64,000 bases of DNA from Wenzhouxiangella sp. AB-CW3 (GTDB lineage: Bacteria; Pseudomonadota; Gammaproteobacteria; Xanthomonadales; Wenzhouxiangellaceae): NCBI RefSeq assembly GCF_014725735.1, contig NZ_CP061368.1, forward strand, positions 1,255,225 to 1,319,224. The letters run 5' to 3'. Of this stretch, positions 47,187-56,587 are shown piece after piece. The notes under the pieces are model-generated. The model worked only from the letters and a program-made list of their open reading frames with translations. It made no database searches and had not been told where the DNA came from. The number at the start of each line of letters is the position of its first letter. Position 1 is the first letter of the stretch. Both the position numbers and the translations under genes were made by a program.

Positions 47187-48122
47187 TTACAACGATTCCA
47201 GAATCCCTCGCCCCAGTGACCGCAATTCAGCTAGTCCGGCGGGTGGTTCGGCACTGAGTTCGACACGTTGGCGCGGCCAGGTGGAGAAAGTGCGGTCGAT
47301 CTCGGCCAGCCTGGCATCCTGCTGTTCGCGGCGGCGTCGCAGAAAGGGGTCGGTGGAACCGGCGGGCAGCAGGCCGTTGACAATCAGTCCGGCGACGGAC
47401 AGGCCGATCCCGGTCAGGCCATCGAGCAGGCGTTCGCTTTCCAGGATCGGCAGGCGCTCGGGGATGAGAACCACCAGCGCGCAGCTTCGCCCGGGATCGG
47501 TGAGGATGTCGTGCGCCGTCTTCAGCCGGTCGCGTCTGGCCTGCAGTCGTTGGGCGACCCGCTGTTGCGCCACGGAAGCTTCATTGCCGAGTTGCCGGGA
47601 TAGCCGGTCGTGCTGTTGACGCTGATGGGTCAGTGCATCGGCCCAGTCGCCAAGCTGGTCTGGCAGCGACAGCATGCGCAGTGTATGCCCGGTCGGGGCC
47701 GTGTCGAGCACGATGCGATCGTAGCGGTGCATGGATCGCGCCAGCAGTTCGGCCAGATGTTCGATGAGGGCGGCCTCGGCAGTGCCCGGAGCGGTGGCCG
47801 AGGCCCTGAGCTGACGGTCGATGTCGGGCCAGGTGTCGGGGTGGGCAAACTGCTTCATGGCCCGGGTCACTTCGGCAACATGCCGTGCGGCCAGGGCATC
47901 GGCATCGATCTCGATTGCCTCGAGATTGGCCGTGATACGGGTTGGCGCCTGTTGGCAGGGTTGCTGCAGTACGTCTGAGAGCGAATGTGCCGGGTCGGTC
48001 GAGACCAGCAGAGTGCGCTGGTCGCGCGCGGCCGTTGCGGCGGCCAGGGCCGTCGCCATGGTGGTCTTGCCGACTCCCCCCTTGCCGGCCACGACGACCA
48101 CGCCCCGGTGGTTCAGCAGCAT
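47187..48122 (-). CDS. ArsA/Get3-family ATPase
   Basis: A 311-residue single-domain ATPase of the anion-pump/tail-anchored-protein-targeting family. Deviant Walker A GKGGVGKTT (residues 13-21), switch I STDPAHS (41-47), and the family signature DTAPTGHTLR (140-149) are all present. The metal-binding cysteines of arsenite-pump ArsA and the CxxC of eukaryotic Get3 are not evident (only Cys56 and one near 225), so arsenite transport is unlikely. It overlaps the small CC-ending gene by 10 bases, which in turn overlaps cstA, so the three are translated together; a role in assembly or regulation of that transporter is my inference. Confidence 0.88.
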   Translation of the reverse strand: MLLNHRGVVVVAGKGGVGKTTMATALAAATAARDQRTLLVSTDPAHSLSDVLQQPCQQAPTRITANLEAIEIDADALAARHVAEVTRAMKQFAHPDTWPDIDRQLRASATAPGTAEAALIEHLAELLARSMHRYDRIVLDTAPTGHTLRMLSLPDQLGDWADALTHQRQQHDRLSRQLGNEASVAQQRVAQRLQARRDRLKTAHDILTDPGRSCALVVLIPERLPILESERLLDGLTGIGLSVAGLIVNGLLPAGSTDPFLRRRREQQDARLAEIDRTFSTWPRQRVELSAEPPAGLAELRSLGRGILESL

Positions 48123-48370
48123 CGTGTGCAGTCGAGTACCGAATGCTCCAGGCCGGCACGTCGATGCCAGTCATGGAAATCGTCGGCCAGGAGCACCTTC
48201 AGTTCCAGTACATGGTGGGCCATGGGGTTGTCGATGCCCAGTGCATCGGCATAGACCATCAGCATCATCGCATCGTTGTGTCGTCTCTGGTCGGCCAGCA
48301 GGGCACGGCGATGGCGTGTTCCGTATAACTCTTCGAGCAGCCGGTTCAGGCGTTGCCAAGCGCGCTTCAT
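48113..48370 (-). CDS. Small cory-CC-star-like protein ending in Cys-Cys
   Basis: An 85-residue basic, helical protein ending CTRCC at the very C-terminus. It resembles the small family named for its C-terminal CC that I recall as a neighbour of ArsA-type ATPases. Features: RLLEELYGTRHRRALLADQRRHND, a central hydrophobic MMLMVYADALGI and HHVLELKVLLADDFHDWHRRAGL. In E. coli, CstA-type transporters are followed by a small YbdD/YjiX protein; this one holds the same position but is not visibly that family. ATG overlaps the cstA stop (ATGA) and its own end overlaps the ATPase start. Function unknown. Confidence 0.75.
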   Translation of the reverse strand: MKRAWQRLNRLLEELYGTRHRRALLADQRRHNDAMMLMVYADALGIDNPMAHHVLELKVLLADDFHDWHRRAGLEHSVLDCTRCC

Positions 48371-50043
48371 GAGCCGGAATGCTCTCTGCGGGCGCGCACC
48401 AGGGCGGCTGCGGTTTCCAGCGCCACCATGACCGCGGCAACCAGGATCAGGGCGTCCAGGCCCAGCAGGAACCAGTTTTCCTGCCGGTAGAAATCCAGCA
48501 GTTGATAGAGCAGGGCAGCCAGCGTCATCAGGATCAGGCCGATCATCGGAACCAGGGTGTACCATGGTGGACGGCCCAGTCTGACCACCAGCAGGCTGAT
48601 CACCAGCAGGGTGAGTGCGGCGAGCAACTGATTGGTGGTGCCGAACAGCGGCCAGATGGCCAGCCCGCCGGTTCCTTCCGTACCGCCGGCTCCGAAGGCC
48701 AGCGCCAGGCAGCAGCCGACGGCCAGGATCGTGGCCGGGGCGCGGCGCGTCAGCCAGTCAATGCCGTAGATGTTGCCCCATTCCTGGACGATGTAGCGTT
48801 GCAGGCGAATGCCGGTATCCATGGTGGTGGCCGCAAACAGCACGGCCATGACCGCCAGCAGCGTGGTTCCCACGGCCAGGGGCAGGCCATAGCCGTTGTG
48901 CATGATGGCCGCGCCACCCTCGACGAAGGCATCCAGCCCGCCGGCGGCAAAACCGGAGTACAGGGCTTCCCACTCGCCCAGGGTCGCGAATCCGGCCGTG
49001 CAGGCGATGATCGCGGCCAGCGCCAGGCAGCCTTCGCCCACGGCGCCGAAGTAGCCGACGAAGCGGGCGTCGGGTTCGCGGTCGAGCTGCTTGGAGGTGG
49101 TGCCCGATGCGACCAGGCCGTGGAAGCCCGAGATCGCGCCACAGGCAATGGTCACGAACAGCAGCGGGATGAGCGGGGGAACACCATCGGGCAGGTTGGT
49201 GTTGTAGAGCGGCGCGACCACCGTCGGGTTGGCCAGCGCCACGGCCAGGAAGATCAGGCCCAAGCCGATGAAAAGCTGCAGGCCATTGATGTAGTCGCGG
49301 GGCTGCAGCAGCACCCATACCGGCAGCAGCGAGGCAATCGCGGCATAGCTGAACAGGATGATGATCCACTGGGCATTGGCGCCCAGGCCGACGAATTCGT
49401 CCGGCAATGTGACGGGCAGGTACTGACCGAGCCAGATGGCGCCGTAGAGCGCGATGACGCCGAAAACCGACAGCCAGGCCAGGCCGATGACGCGACGGTA
49501 GATCAGCTGCCCCAGAATCAGGGCAACGCCTATGGCGGCCCAGGCCGGTACCACGCTTTCCGGGAAGCCAGTAAACAGTCGTGCGATGACCACGGCGAAG
49601 ACCGCATTGACCATCAGCAGCAACAGGAAGATCACGATCATGAACAGAGCCCGCGCCCGTTCGCTGACCAGGATGCCGGTGAGCGTTCCGATGGAACGTG
49701 CGCGATGCCGCACGCTGGCCCAGATGGCCCCCAGGTCATGCACGCCGGCAATGAAGACCGTGCCGACGATCACCCACGCAAAAGCCGGCCCCCAGCCCCA
49801 GATGACCGCGATGGCCGGCCCGACAATGGGGGCGGCACCGGCCACCGAAGTGAAGTGGTGCCCCCACAGCACGAAGCGATTGGTGGGGACATAGTCGATC
49901 TCGTCTCGCAGCTCATGCGCCGGCGTTCGGAACTGCGGGTCGAGCCGATAGATCCGCTTGGCGATAAAACGCGAATAGACCAGGTAGCCCAGCGCAAATG
50001 CGCTCAGACCGAACAGCATCAGGGCGATGGCGTTCATGTGCAT
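48367..50043 (-). CDS. cstA: Carbon starvation protein CstA family transporter
   Basis: Inner-membrane transporter of the CstA/BtsT family, known to take up pyruvate or peptides. At 558 residues it is shorter than E. coli CstA (about 700). At least 14 hydrophobic segments are visible; family motifs include DYVPTNRFVLWGHHFTSVAGAAPIVGP in two pieces, WGWGPAFAWVIVGTVFIAGVHD, ISGFHGLVASGTTSKQL and LFGTTNQLLAALTLL. Start is uncertain: ATG at 50043, 50037 or 50067, none with a clear Shine-Dalgarno. It heads the cstA - CC protein - ATPase operon, next to a heptamer repeat hairpin. Confidence 0.92.
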   Translation of the reverse strand: MHMNAIALMLFGLSAFALGYLVYSRFIAKRIYRLDPQFRTPAHELRDEIDYVPTNRFVLWGHHFTSVAGAAPIVGPAIAVIWGWGPAFAWVIVGTVFIAGVHDLGAIWASVRHRARSIGTLTGILVSERARALFMIVIFLLLLMVNAVFAVVIARLFTGFPESVVPAWAAIGVALILGQLIYRRVIGLAWLSVFGVIALYGAIWLGQYLPVTLPDEFVGLGANAQWIIILFSYAAIASLLPVWVLLQPRDYINGLQLFIGLGLIFLAVALANPTVVAPLYNTNLPDGVPPLIPLLFVTIACGAISGFHGLVASGTTSKQLDREPDARFVGYFGAVGEGCLALAAIIACTAGFATLGEWEALYSGFAAGGLDAFVEGGAAIMHNGYGLPLAVGTTLLAVMAVLFAATTMDTGIRLQRYIVQEWGNIYGIDWLTRRAPATILAVGCCLALAFGAGGTEGTGGLAIWPLFGTTNQLLAALTLLVISLLVVRLGRPPWYTLVPMIGLILMTLAALLYQLLDFYRQENWFLLGLDALILVAAVMVALETAAALVRARREHSGS

Positions 50044-50104
50044 GGCGGTTGGGTTGGCATGGGGCAAGGATTGTGGATTGTGGGGCGGGTGTCAAATGGA
50101 GGGA

Positions 50105-50197
50105 GGTAAAAGGTAAGAGGTGAAAGGTGAAAGGAGGGTGCCCCGGCTCCTTTCGCCTTTCACCTTTCGCCTTTCACCTTTCACCTTTCACCTTTTA
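50105..50197. repeat. Inverted heptamer arrays, unit GGTGAAA / CCTTTCA
   Basis: Left arm: four 7-base units (GGTAAAA, GGTAAGA, GGTGAAA, GGTGAAA) at 50105-50132. Right arm: seven units (CCTTTCG/CCTTTCA variants ending CCTTTTA) at 50149-50197, then a T-run. The arms are reverse complements in the same unit order, separated by only 16 bases, so they can fold into a long hairpin between divergent cstA and ribF. The unit variants GGTAAAA and CCTTTTA lie at matching outer ends, meaning the arms keep pairing despite variation. Confidence 0.93.
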
Positions 50198-50224
50198 CCT
50201 TTTTTCCTTCTTCTCCAAAACCTG

Positions 50225-50230
50225 TAAAAT
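50225..50230 (+). promoter_or_regulatory. TAAAAT -10-like hexamer before ribF
   Basis: TAAAAT ends 13 bases before the ribF ATG, giving a leader of about seven bases at most and no Shine-Dalgarno. The T-rich end of the heptamer array occupies the -35 region. Confidence 0.4.
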
Positions 50231-50243
50231 CGCCCGACTGCCC

Positions 50244-51170
50244 ATGCGACTCATCAGATACCTCAACCCGGAGCTTGATGACCGGCCTGCCTGTTCGGTG
50301 GCGGTTGGCAACTTCGATGGACTGCACCGTGGCCATCAGGCGCTGCTTGATGCGGCGTGCGCCGGTGGCGGCAAGCTGGCCACGGCCATGATGTGTTTCG
50401 AGCCGTTGCCGGCCACGTTTTTCAGGCCGCAGGCGCCCGTGCCGCGGTTGCTGAACCTGCGCGACCGGGTTGGTCTGGCGCGGGACTACGGGCTGGACCT
50501 GATGTTCATGTTGCGTTTCAACGTCGGTTTCGCCCGGCAAAGCCCGGAGCGGTTTGTGCGCGATGTGTTGGTGCGCGGCGCCAATGCCAGGCGCGTGGTG
50601 GTGGGGCACGATTTCCGGTTTGGATCGCGCGCAGCCGGCGATGTGACAATGCTTATGAAGCTGGCGCGGCGCTATGATTTCGAGCTGGTGTGCGTCGATG
50701 CCGTCGATGACGGCGATGAGCGGATTTCCTCCTCGCGCGTTCGCGAGGCACTGGCCGTGGGCAAACTGGATGTTGCCGCCGGTCTGCTGGGACGGCCGTA
50801 TGCCATCTCGGGGCGAGTGTTGCGCGGCAACGAGCTGGGGCGGCAGCTGGGTTTTGCCACGGTCAATCTGCGCCCACCCATCCCGCCGGCGCTGCATGGG
50901 GTGTATTCGGTCCGGGTCAGTGGCGCGGGACTGGACCACCACCCGGGGGTGGCGAGTATCGGTCTGCGACCGACGGTGGATGGACGCGACTGGCTGCTCG
51001 AAGCCCACCTGTTCGATTACGATGGCGACCTGTACGGGCGTCATGTGAGAGTGGAGTTCGTTGAATTCATTCGCGCCGAGCGCAAGTTCGAAGATGTGGA
51101 TGCAATGAAGCGACAGATGATCAAGGATGCCGAGAAGGCAAGGGAGACCCTGGACCCGGCTCGTTCGTGA
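50244..51170 (+). CDS. ribF: Bifunctional riboflavin kinase / FAD synthetase
   Basis: Converts riboflavin to FMN and FAD. The 308 residues have an N-terminal nucleotidyltransferase domain ([35 protein letters not shown]) and a C-terminal flavokinase domain ([43 protein letters not shown]). ATG at 50244 gives the family N-terminus. Followed by ileS and lspA as in most gammaproteobacteria. Confidence 0.97.
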   Translation: MRLIRYLNPELDDRPACSVAVGNFDGLHRGHQALLDAACAGGGKLATAMMCFEPLPATFFRPQAPVPRLLNLRDRVGLARDYGLDLMFMLRFNVGFARQSPERFVRDVLVRGANARRVVVGHDFRFGSRAAGDVTMLMKLARRYDFELVCVDAVDDGDERISSSRVREALAVGKLDVAAGLLGRPYAISGRVLRGNELGRQLGFATVNLRPPIPPALHGVYSVRVSGAGLDHHPGVASIGLRPTVDGRDWLLEAHLFDYDGDLYGRHVRVEFVEFIRAERKFEDVDAMKRQMIKDAEKARETLDPARS

Positions 51171-51229
51171 TCCCTTCGGGCGCGCGGGCAGCATTACCAG
51201 GCCGCAGCGACAAGACAGTTAGCGAAACC

Positions 51230-54034
51230 ATGGACTACAAAGACACCATCAATTTGCCGAAGACGGCGTTTCCGATGAAGGCATCGCTGGCCAATCGCGA
51301 GCCGCAGATGCTCAAGCAATGGTACGACCTTGACCTGTACGGTCGGATCCAGGCGGCCACTGCCAATCGGCCCGCTTTCGTGCTGCATGACGGCCCCCCC
51401 TATGCCAATGGCGATATTCACATCGGCCATGCGGTCAACAAGGTGCTCAAGGATATCGTCGTGCGCTCGGCGCTGATGGCCGGTTACCGCGCTCCCTATA
51501 TCCCGGGCTGGGACTGTCACGGGCTGCCCATTGAGCTGCAGGTGGAAAAAAAGGTCGGCAAGGTCGGCCACAAGGTCGACGCGGCCACGTTCCGACAGAA
51601 GTGCCGCGAGTACGCCGATCGGCAGATCGACAACCAGCGCGAGGACTTCAAGCGTCTGGGTGGTCTCGGTGACTGGTCCAATCCCTATGCCACGCGCGAT
51701 TTTTCCTACGAGGCCAATATGCTCCGGGCGTTGGCGAAAATCGTCGAGCGCGGACACCTCAAGCGCGGCGTCAAGCCCGTTCACTGGTGTTTCGACTGTG
51801 GCTCGGCGCTGGCCGAGGCCGAGATCGAATACCAGGACAAGACCTCGATTGCCGTCGACGTGCTGTTTCCGGCTGCCGATCCGGCCGAGCTGGGGCGGCT
51901 TTTCGGCCAGGACTCCCTTTCGGACGATGCCGGCGTCGTCATCTGGACGACCACGCCGTGGACGCTGCCGGCCAACCAGGCAGTGTGCCTGAATGCCGAT
52001 CTCGACTACGAGTTGGTGCGCGGTCAGCGCGAAGGCGTTGTGCGTGAGCTGGTCATTGCCAGCGAATTGCGTGACTCCGTGTGCGAGCGCATCGGGCTGG
52101 ACAACGTCGAGGTCATCGGTTCGGTAAAGGGCAAAACCCTCGAACATCTCAAGCTCAATCACCCGTTCAACGACTACCAGGTGCCGGTCATTCTCGGCGA
52201 GCATGTCACGACCGATGCCGGTACCGGTGCAGTCCACACCGCCCCCGGTCACGGCCAGGAAGACTTCGATATCGGCAAGATCTACGACCTGCCCGTGGTC
52301 AACCCCATCGACGGACGCGGTATTTTCGTCGATGACACGGCCGTGGTGGGCGGCGAGCATGTCTGGAAGGCCAACAGTCAGCTGGTCGAGCACATGCAGG
52401 TCAGCGGCCATCTGCTGGCCGCCGAGGATTTCGGCCACAGCTATCCGCACTGCTGGCGCCACAAGACGCCAACGGCATTTCGTACCACCCCGCAGTGGTT
52501 CATTGCCATGGACCAGGCCGGACTGCGCGAACAGGCGCTCAAGGCCATCGACCAGGTGCGCTGGGTGCCCGACTGGGGCCAGGCGCGCATTCGCGGAATG
52601 ATCGAGACCCGCCCGGACTGGTGCATCTCGCGTCAGCGCACCTGGGGCGTGCCGCTGGGCTTTTTCTGCGACCGCGAAAGCCAGCAACCGCATCCGGACA
52701 CCCCGGAGATCCTGAAGAAACTGGCCGACATCGTCGCCGAGGAAGGCGTCGATGCCTGGTATGCCGACGATGTTGCCGAGCGCCTGGGCGTGGACGGCGA
52801 GCGCTATGAGCCGGTGCCCGACATTCTCGATGTCTGGTTCGACTCCGGCGTGACCCACTACTGCGTGCTTGATCAGCGCGACGAACTGACCCGGCCGGCC
52901 GATATCTACCTGGAAGGTTCCGACCAGCATCGTGGCTGGTTTCAGTCCTCGCTGCTGACCTCGGTGGCCATGCATGGCGAAGCCCCCTATCGACAGGTGC
53001 TCACCCACGGCTTCACCGTCGATGCCGAAGGCAAGAAGATGTCGAAGTCCATGGGCAATGTCGTCGCCCCACAGCAGGTCATGAAGACCCTGGGCGCCGA
53101 TATTCTCAGGCTGTGGGTGGCTGCGGCCGACTACCGCCAGGAAATGAGTGTTTCCGACGAGATTCTCAAGCGCGTCGCCGACGCCTACCGGCGCATCCGC
53201 AACACCTCGCGCTTCCTGCTTGGCAACCTGCATGGTTTTGATCCGGAATCGCACCGGCTGTCGGTCGATAAGTTGCTGCCGCTGGATCGTTATGCGCTCG
53301 ATCTGGCCCGCCAGCTGGGTGACGAAATTGCCGAGTCCTACTCAAACTACCGCTTTCTCAATATCTATCAGCGCCTGCACCATTTCTGCTCGGTGGACAT
53401 GGGCGCGTTCTATCTCGACATTATCAAAGACCGCCTCTATACCCTGCCTGAAGACCATCCGGCCCGCCGCTCGGCACAGACGGTCATGCACCATATCCTC
53501 GAAGCGCTGGTGCGCTGGCTGGCGCCGGTATGCTGCTTCACCGCCGAGGAGATCTGGAAGGGGATGCCGGGCGATCGCTCGGAGTCGGTGATGCTGGCGA
53601 CCTGGTACGAGGGTCTGGAGCCCACCGATCAGGCCACGCGTGAGACCTGGCGTCGCCTGCGGGCGGTGCGCGAGGTGGTCGGGCCGAAACTGGAACAGCT
53701 CCGACGCGACAAGGCCATCGGCTCTTCGCTGGCTGCCGAAATCACGCTCGAGGCCTCGGGTCGCCTGGGCGAAGAACTGGCGGCCATCGGTGACGAACTC
53801 CGCTTTCTGTTCATTTCCTCCGATGTGCACCTGGCCGAGGTCACCGAGGTCATGGAGTCGGCCGAGATCGAAGGCGACACGCTCAAGGTCGCCGTGCGTG
53901 CCACCAATCATGCCAAGTGCATCCGCTGCTGGCACCATCGCGCCGACGTAGGCTCCAACCCGGACCATCCCGAGATCTGTGAACGTTGCGTGGGTAACGT
54001 CGAGGGTCCGGCAGAAACACGAACCTGGGGCTGA
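51230..54034 (+). CDS. ileS: Isoleucyl-tRNA synthetase
   Basis: Class Ia synthetase of 934 residues charging tRNA-Ile, with an editing domain for valine. Motifs: HIGH-type [11 protein letters not shown] near residue 60, the editing-domain [21 protein letters not shown]-type KKMSKSMGN near 600, and a C-terminal zinc site (CIRCWHHR ... CERC). ATG at 51230 begins [18 protein letters not shown], the bacterial N-terminus. It ends five bases before lspA. Confidence 0.98.
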   Translation: MDYKDTINLPKTAFPMKASLANREPQMLKQWYDLDLYGRIQAATANRPAFVLHDGPPYANGDIHIGHAVNKVLKDIVVRSALMAGYRAPYIPGWDCHGLPIELQVEKKVGKVGHKVDAATFRQKCREYADRQIDNQREDFKRLGGLGDWSNPYATRDFSYEANMLRALAKIVERGHLKRGVKPVHWCFDCGSALAEAEIEYQDKTSIAVDVLFPAADPAELGRLFGQDSLSDDAGVVIWTTTPWTLPANQAVCLNADLDYELVRGQREGVVRELVIASELRDSVCERIGLDNVEVIGSVKGKTLEHLKLNHPFNDYQVPVILGEHVTTDAGTGAVHTAPGHGQEDFDIGKIYDLPVVNPIDGRGIFVDDTAVVGGEHVWKANSQLVEHMQVSGHLLAAEDFGHSYPHCWRHKTPTAFRTTPQWFIAMDQAGLREQALKAIDQVRWVPDWGQARIRGMIETRPDWCISRQRTWGVPLGFFCDRESQQPHPDTPEILKKLADIVAEEGVDAWYADDVAERLGVDGERYEPVPDILDVWFDSGVTHYCVLDQRDELTRPADIYLEGSDQHRGWFQSSLLTSVAMHGEAPYRQVLTHGFTVDAEGKKMSKSMGNVVAPQQVMKTLGADILRLWVAAADYRQEMSVSDEILKRVADAYRRIRNTSRFLLGNLHGFDPESHRLSVDKLLPLDRYALDLARQLGDEIAESYSNYRFLNIYQRLHHFCSVDMGAFYLDIIKDRLYTLPEDHPARRSAQTVMHHILEALVRWLAPVCCFTAEEIWKGMPGDRSESVMLATWYEGLEPTDQATRETWRRLRAVREVVGPKLEQLRRDKAIGSSLAAEITLEASGRLGEELAAIGDELRFLFISSDVHLAEVTEVMESAEIEGDTLKVAVRATNHAKCIRCWHHRADVGSNPDHPEICERCVGNVEGPAETRTWG

Positions 54035-54039
54035 CCGAC

Positions 54040-54525
54040 ATGTTGCCGATGCGCCCGTCGAAGTATTTCCTGTGGCTCGGCCTGGTCGTGCTGCTGGTCC
54101 TGCTCGACCAGTGGACCAAGTTCCTGGCCACCCAGGCACTCGAGCTTTACCGCCCGCGCGAGGTGTTTTCCTGGCTGAACCTCACCCTGGCGCACAACAC
54201 CGGCGCGGCCTTCAGCTTCCTGGCCGGTGCCGGTGGCTGGCAACGCTGGTTTCTCTCCGGCGTGGCTGTCATCATCTGCATCGTGCTGCTGGTGTGGTTG
54301 TGGCGACTGCCGCATCGAGCGCGCATGCTGCCCACCGCCTTGGTGCTGATTCTCGGCGGGGCCATCGGTAACCTGATCGACCGGGTGCGCTTTGGCTACG
54401 TGGTCGATTTCATTGACGTGCACTATTCCGGCTGGCACTGGCCGGCCTTCAACCTGGCCGACACCATCATCGTGATCGGGGTGGGGTTGTTGTTGCTGGA
54501 GAGTTTTATTCCGCGGCGGAGGTAG
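54040..54525 (+). CDS. lspA: Lipoprotein signal peptidase
   Basis: Inner-membrane aspartic protease (signal peptidase II) that cleaves prolipoproteins after lipidation. The 161 residues have four membrane helices, the first [18 protein letters not shown], with [14 protein letters not shown], the catalytic aspartates in [21 protein letters not shown] and [11 protein letters not shown]. An intrinsic terminator begins two bases after the stop, so ispH does not follow as it does in E. coli. Confidence 0.97.
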   Translation: MLPMRPSKYFLWLGLVVLLVLLDQWTKFLATQALELYRPREVFSWLNLTLAHNTGAAFSFLAGAGGWQRWFLSGVAVIICIVLLVWLWRLPHRARMLPTALVLILGGAIGNLIDRVRFGYVVDFIDVHYSGWHWPAFNLADTIIVIGVGLLLLESFIPRRR

Positions 54526-54527
54526 GG

Positions 54528-54551
54528 CGCCGCGCTGGTGCGCGGCGTTTT
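54528..54551 (+). terminator. Intrinsic terminator of ribF-ileS-lspA
   Basis: Eight-base perfect arms CGCCGCGC/GCGCGGCG with loop TGGT, followed by TTTT, starting directly after the lspA stop. Confidence 0.85.
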
Positions 54552-54566
54552 GCGTCGCCACCCGGC

Positions 54567-55253
54567 TCAGTCTTCTCCGAAGAAAAACCCGAGCAGGTGC
54601 AGCAGGCTGGTGAACAGGTTGTAGATGGACACGAACAGCGTCACCGTGGCCATGATGTAGTTGCGTTCGCCGCCGCGCACGATCTGCTGGGTCTGGTAAA
54701 TGATCAGGCCGCACATCAGCAGGGCGAACATGGCGCTCACCGCCAGGCCCAGGGCCGGCATGCTGAAGAAGATCGAGATCAGCCCGGCCACGAAAGCGAC
54801 CAGGATGCCGACGAACAGGAAGGGCCCCATGAAGCTGAAGTCCTTCTTCGTGACCATGGCGAAACCCGACAGGCCGACAAAGGCAACGCCGGTGGCACCC
54901 ATGGCGGTGATGACCAGTTGATGACCGTTGCTGAACATGCCCAGGTAGGCATTGACGATCGGCCCCAGGGTCAGCCCCATGAATCCGGTCAGGGCGAATA
55001 CGCTCAGCAGGCCCCAGGCCGAGTTGCGCAGGTACATGGTCAGAAACAGCAGGCCGAAATAGCCCAGCAGCGTAATGACCACGCCCGGATAGGGCCAGTT
55101 GTTGGCCATCGACAGCAGCGCCATGCCGGCGCTGAACAGCAAGGTCAGCGACAGCAGGTTCCAGGTGTTGCGCAGTACCTTGCGTGCGCTTTCGTCTATC
55201 TCCACGCCTTGCTGAGGGCGCGGGATGGAAGTGGTGCGGAAGTTCTCGCTCAT
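54567..55253 (-). CDS. Bax inhibitor-1/YccA family membrane protein
   Basis: Inner-membrane protein of 228 residues with seven hydrophobic helices, of the BI-1 (TMBIM) family; bacterial members include YccA, which modulates FtsH, and the calcium-leak protein YetJ. N-terminal tail is polar (MSENFRTTSIPRPQQGVEID) followed by RKVLRNTWNLLSLTLLFSAGMA; acidic residues near the C-terminus (FFFGED) match the family. Convergent with lspA; role here unknown. Confidence 0.92.
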   Translation of the reverse strand: MSENFRTTSIPRPQQGVEIDESARKVLRNTWNLLSLTLLFSAGMALLSMANNWPYPGVVITLLGYFGLLFLTMYLRNSAWGLLSVFALTGFMGLTLGPIVNAYLGMFSNGHQLVITAMGATGVAFVGLSGFAMVTKKDFSFMGPFLFVGILVAFVAGLISIFFSMPALGLAVSAMFALLMCGLIIYQTQQIVRGGERNYIMATVTLFVSIYNLFTSLLHLLGFFFGED

Positions 55254-55341
55254 GGTTGGCGTCGTTCCTCGCTTGTTGTCGAAAAAGTGAACTGCAGATA
55301 TCGACCACTATTCTAGCAGGAAGGTTTCCAGGCCCGGTATC

Positions 55342-56475
55342 ATGCCTGCCATGGACAGATCACACCCCTCTCCGGCCACCGATGGTGGCGACTGCCGCTG
55401 GACCGCCGAGGCCATTCGTGCCATTGAAGCCGACTTCAATCGCTCGGCCGACACTCACCTGATTCGCATGGACATGCCCGAGGCGTGGTCGGGCTGGCAG
55501 CTCTACCTAAAGGACGAATCCATCCACCCCACCGGCAGCCTCAAGCACCGCCTGGCCCGTTCGCTGTTTCTCTATGGTCTGTGCAACGGCTGGATCGGTC
55601 CGGACACGCCGATCATCGAGGCCAGTTCCGGTTCGACCGCGGTATCGGAAGCCTACTTCGCCCGATTGCTCGGCCTGCGCTTCATTGCCGTGATGCCGGA
55701 TGGCACCTCGCCGGAGAAGATTGCCCAGATCGAGTTTTATGGCGGGGAATGCCGACTGGTCGAGGCCTGCTCCATCTACGACGAGTCCGACCGCCTGGCG
55801 CGCGAGCTGGGCGGACACTTCATGGACCAGTTCACCTACGCCGAGCGGGCCACCGACTGGCGCGGCAACAACAACATCGCCGAGAGCCTATTTTCTCAAA
55901 TGGCTCTCGAGTCGCACCCACATCCACGCTGGGTGGTGGTCTCGGCCGGTACCGGGGGTACGGCGGCCACTATCGGGCGCTACATGCGCATTCGCTGTTT
56001 TGCCGGCTGTCCGACCGACCTGTGCGTGGTCGATCCAGAAAACTCGGTGTTTCACGACTACTACAAGACCGGCGACGCGGACCTGGTCATCTCGGCGGCC
56101 TCCCGAATCGAGGGCATTGGCAGGCCGCGGGTGGAGCCGAGTTTCATTCCGTCTGTCGTCGATCGGATGATGACGGTGCCCGATGCCGCCAGCATGGCCG
56201 CGATCCGTTTCCTGGAGAACTGGCTGGGCCGCAAGTGTGGCGGCTCGACCGGTACCAACCTGATCGGCAGCGTGCGCCTGCTCTCGGAAATGCGCGAGCA
56301 GGGAGAGCGGGGCAGCGTGGTGACCCTGCTGTGCGACGATGGCCAGCGCTACCGTGAAAGCTACTTCGACGATGACTGGTTGGCCGCCCAGCAGCTGGAT
56401 ATCAAGCCCTGGCTGGCGGCGCTGGAGCAATGGGCAGAGAGGGGCGTGTGGGACGAGCCGGGCTCTGCGAAATGA
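55342..56475 (+). CDS. PLP-dependent cysteine synthase-like enzyme (possible cysteine desulfhydrase)
   Basis: A 377-residue fold-type II PLP enzyme. The PLP lysine is in [11 protein letters not shown], the substrate loop is [12 protein letters not shown], and [16 protein letters not shown] is the phosphate-binding glycine loop. It is longer than CysK/CysM by ~60 residues, with extra sequence at both ends (C-terminal [15 protein letters not shown]), as in cysteine-synthase homologues that act as L-cysteine desulfhydrases in some fungi and Xanthomonas. Direction of catalysis cannot be told from sequence. Alternative start ATG at 55351. Confidence 0.82.
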   Translation: MPAMDRSHPSPATDGGDCRWTAEAIRAIEADFNRSADTHLIRMDMPEAWSGWQLYLKDESIHPTGSLKHRLARSLFLYGLCNGWIGPDTPIIEASSGSTAVSEAYFARLLGLRFIAVMPDGTSPEKIAQIEFYGGECRLVEACSIYDESDRLARELGGHFMDQFTYAERATDWRGNNNIAESLFSQMALESHPHPRWVVVSAGTGGTAATIGRYMRIRCFAGCPTDLCVVDPENSVFHDYYKTGDADLVISAASRIEGIGRPRVEPSFIPSVVDRMMTVPDAASMAAIRFLENWLGRKCGGSTGTNLIGSVRLLSEMREQGERGSVVTLLCDDGQRYRESYFDDDWLAAQQLDIKPWLAALEQWAERGVWDEPGSAK

Positions 56476-56512
56476 GCCCATCCCGGGGCTTCCTTCGGGT
56501 CGATCAAGAGTT

Positions 56513-56518
56513 TATAAT
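56513..56518 (+). promoter_or_regulatory. TATAAT -10 for rplY
   Basis: Perfect TATAAT 69 bases before the rplY ATG; transcription would begin near 56525. The -35 region at 17 bases reads TTCCTT, a weak match. Confidence 0.5.
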
Positions 56519-56587
56519 GGTCGGCTTGCTCCGGTGGCCTGGTCGCGGGTTGCCGGTTGTTCAACCATTGCCAAGAGACTTTAAGTC

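Noticed and set aside
47187-48122. Arsenite-efflux ATPase call for the ArsA-like gene
   Set aside because: Cysteine ligands of the arsenite pump are not evident, it is a single-domain form, and no arsB or arsR is nearby.
48379-50109. Long plus-strand open frame opposite cstA
   Set aside because: Shadow of cstA; extremely rich in Gln, Asp and Arg with no hydrophobic core or recognisable motif.
51194-53254. Long minus-strand open frame opposite ileS
   Set aside because: Shadow of ileS with no start signal or protein-like pattern.
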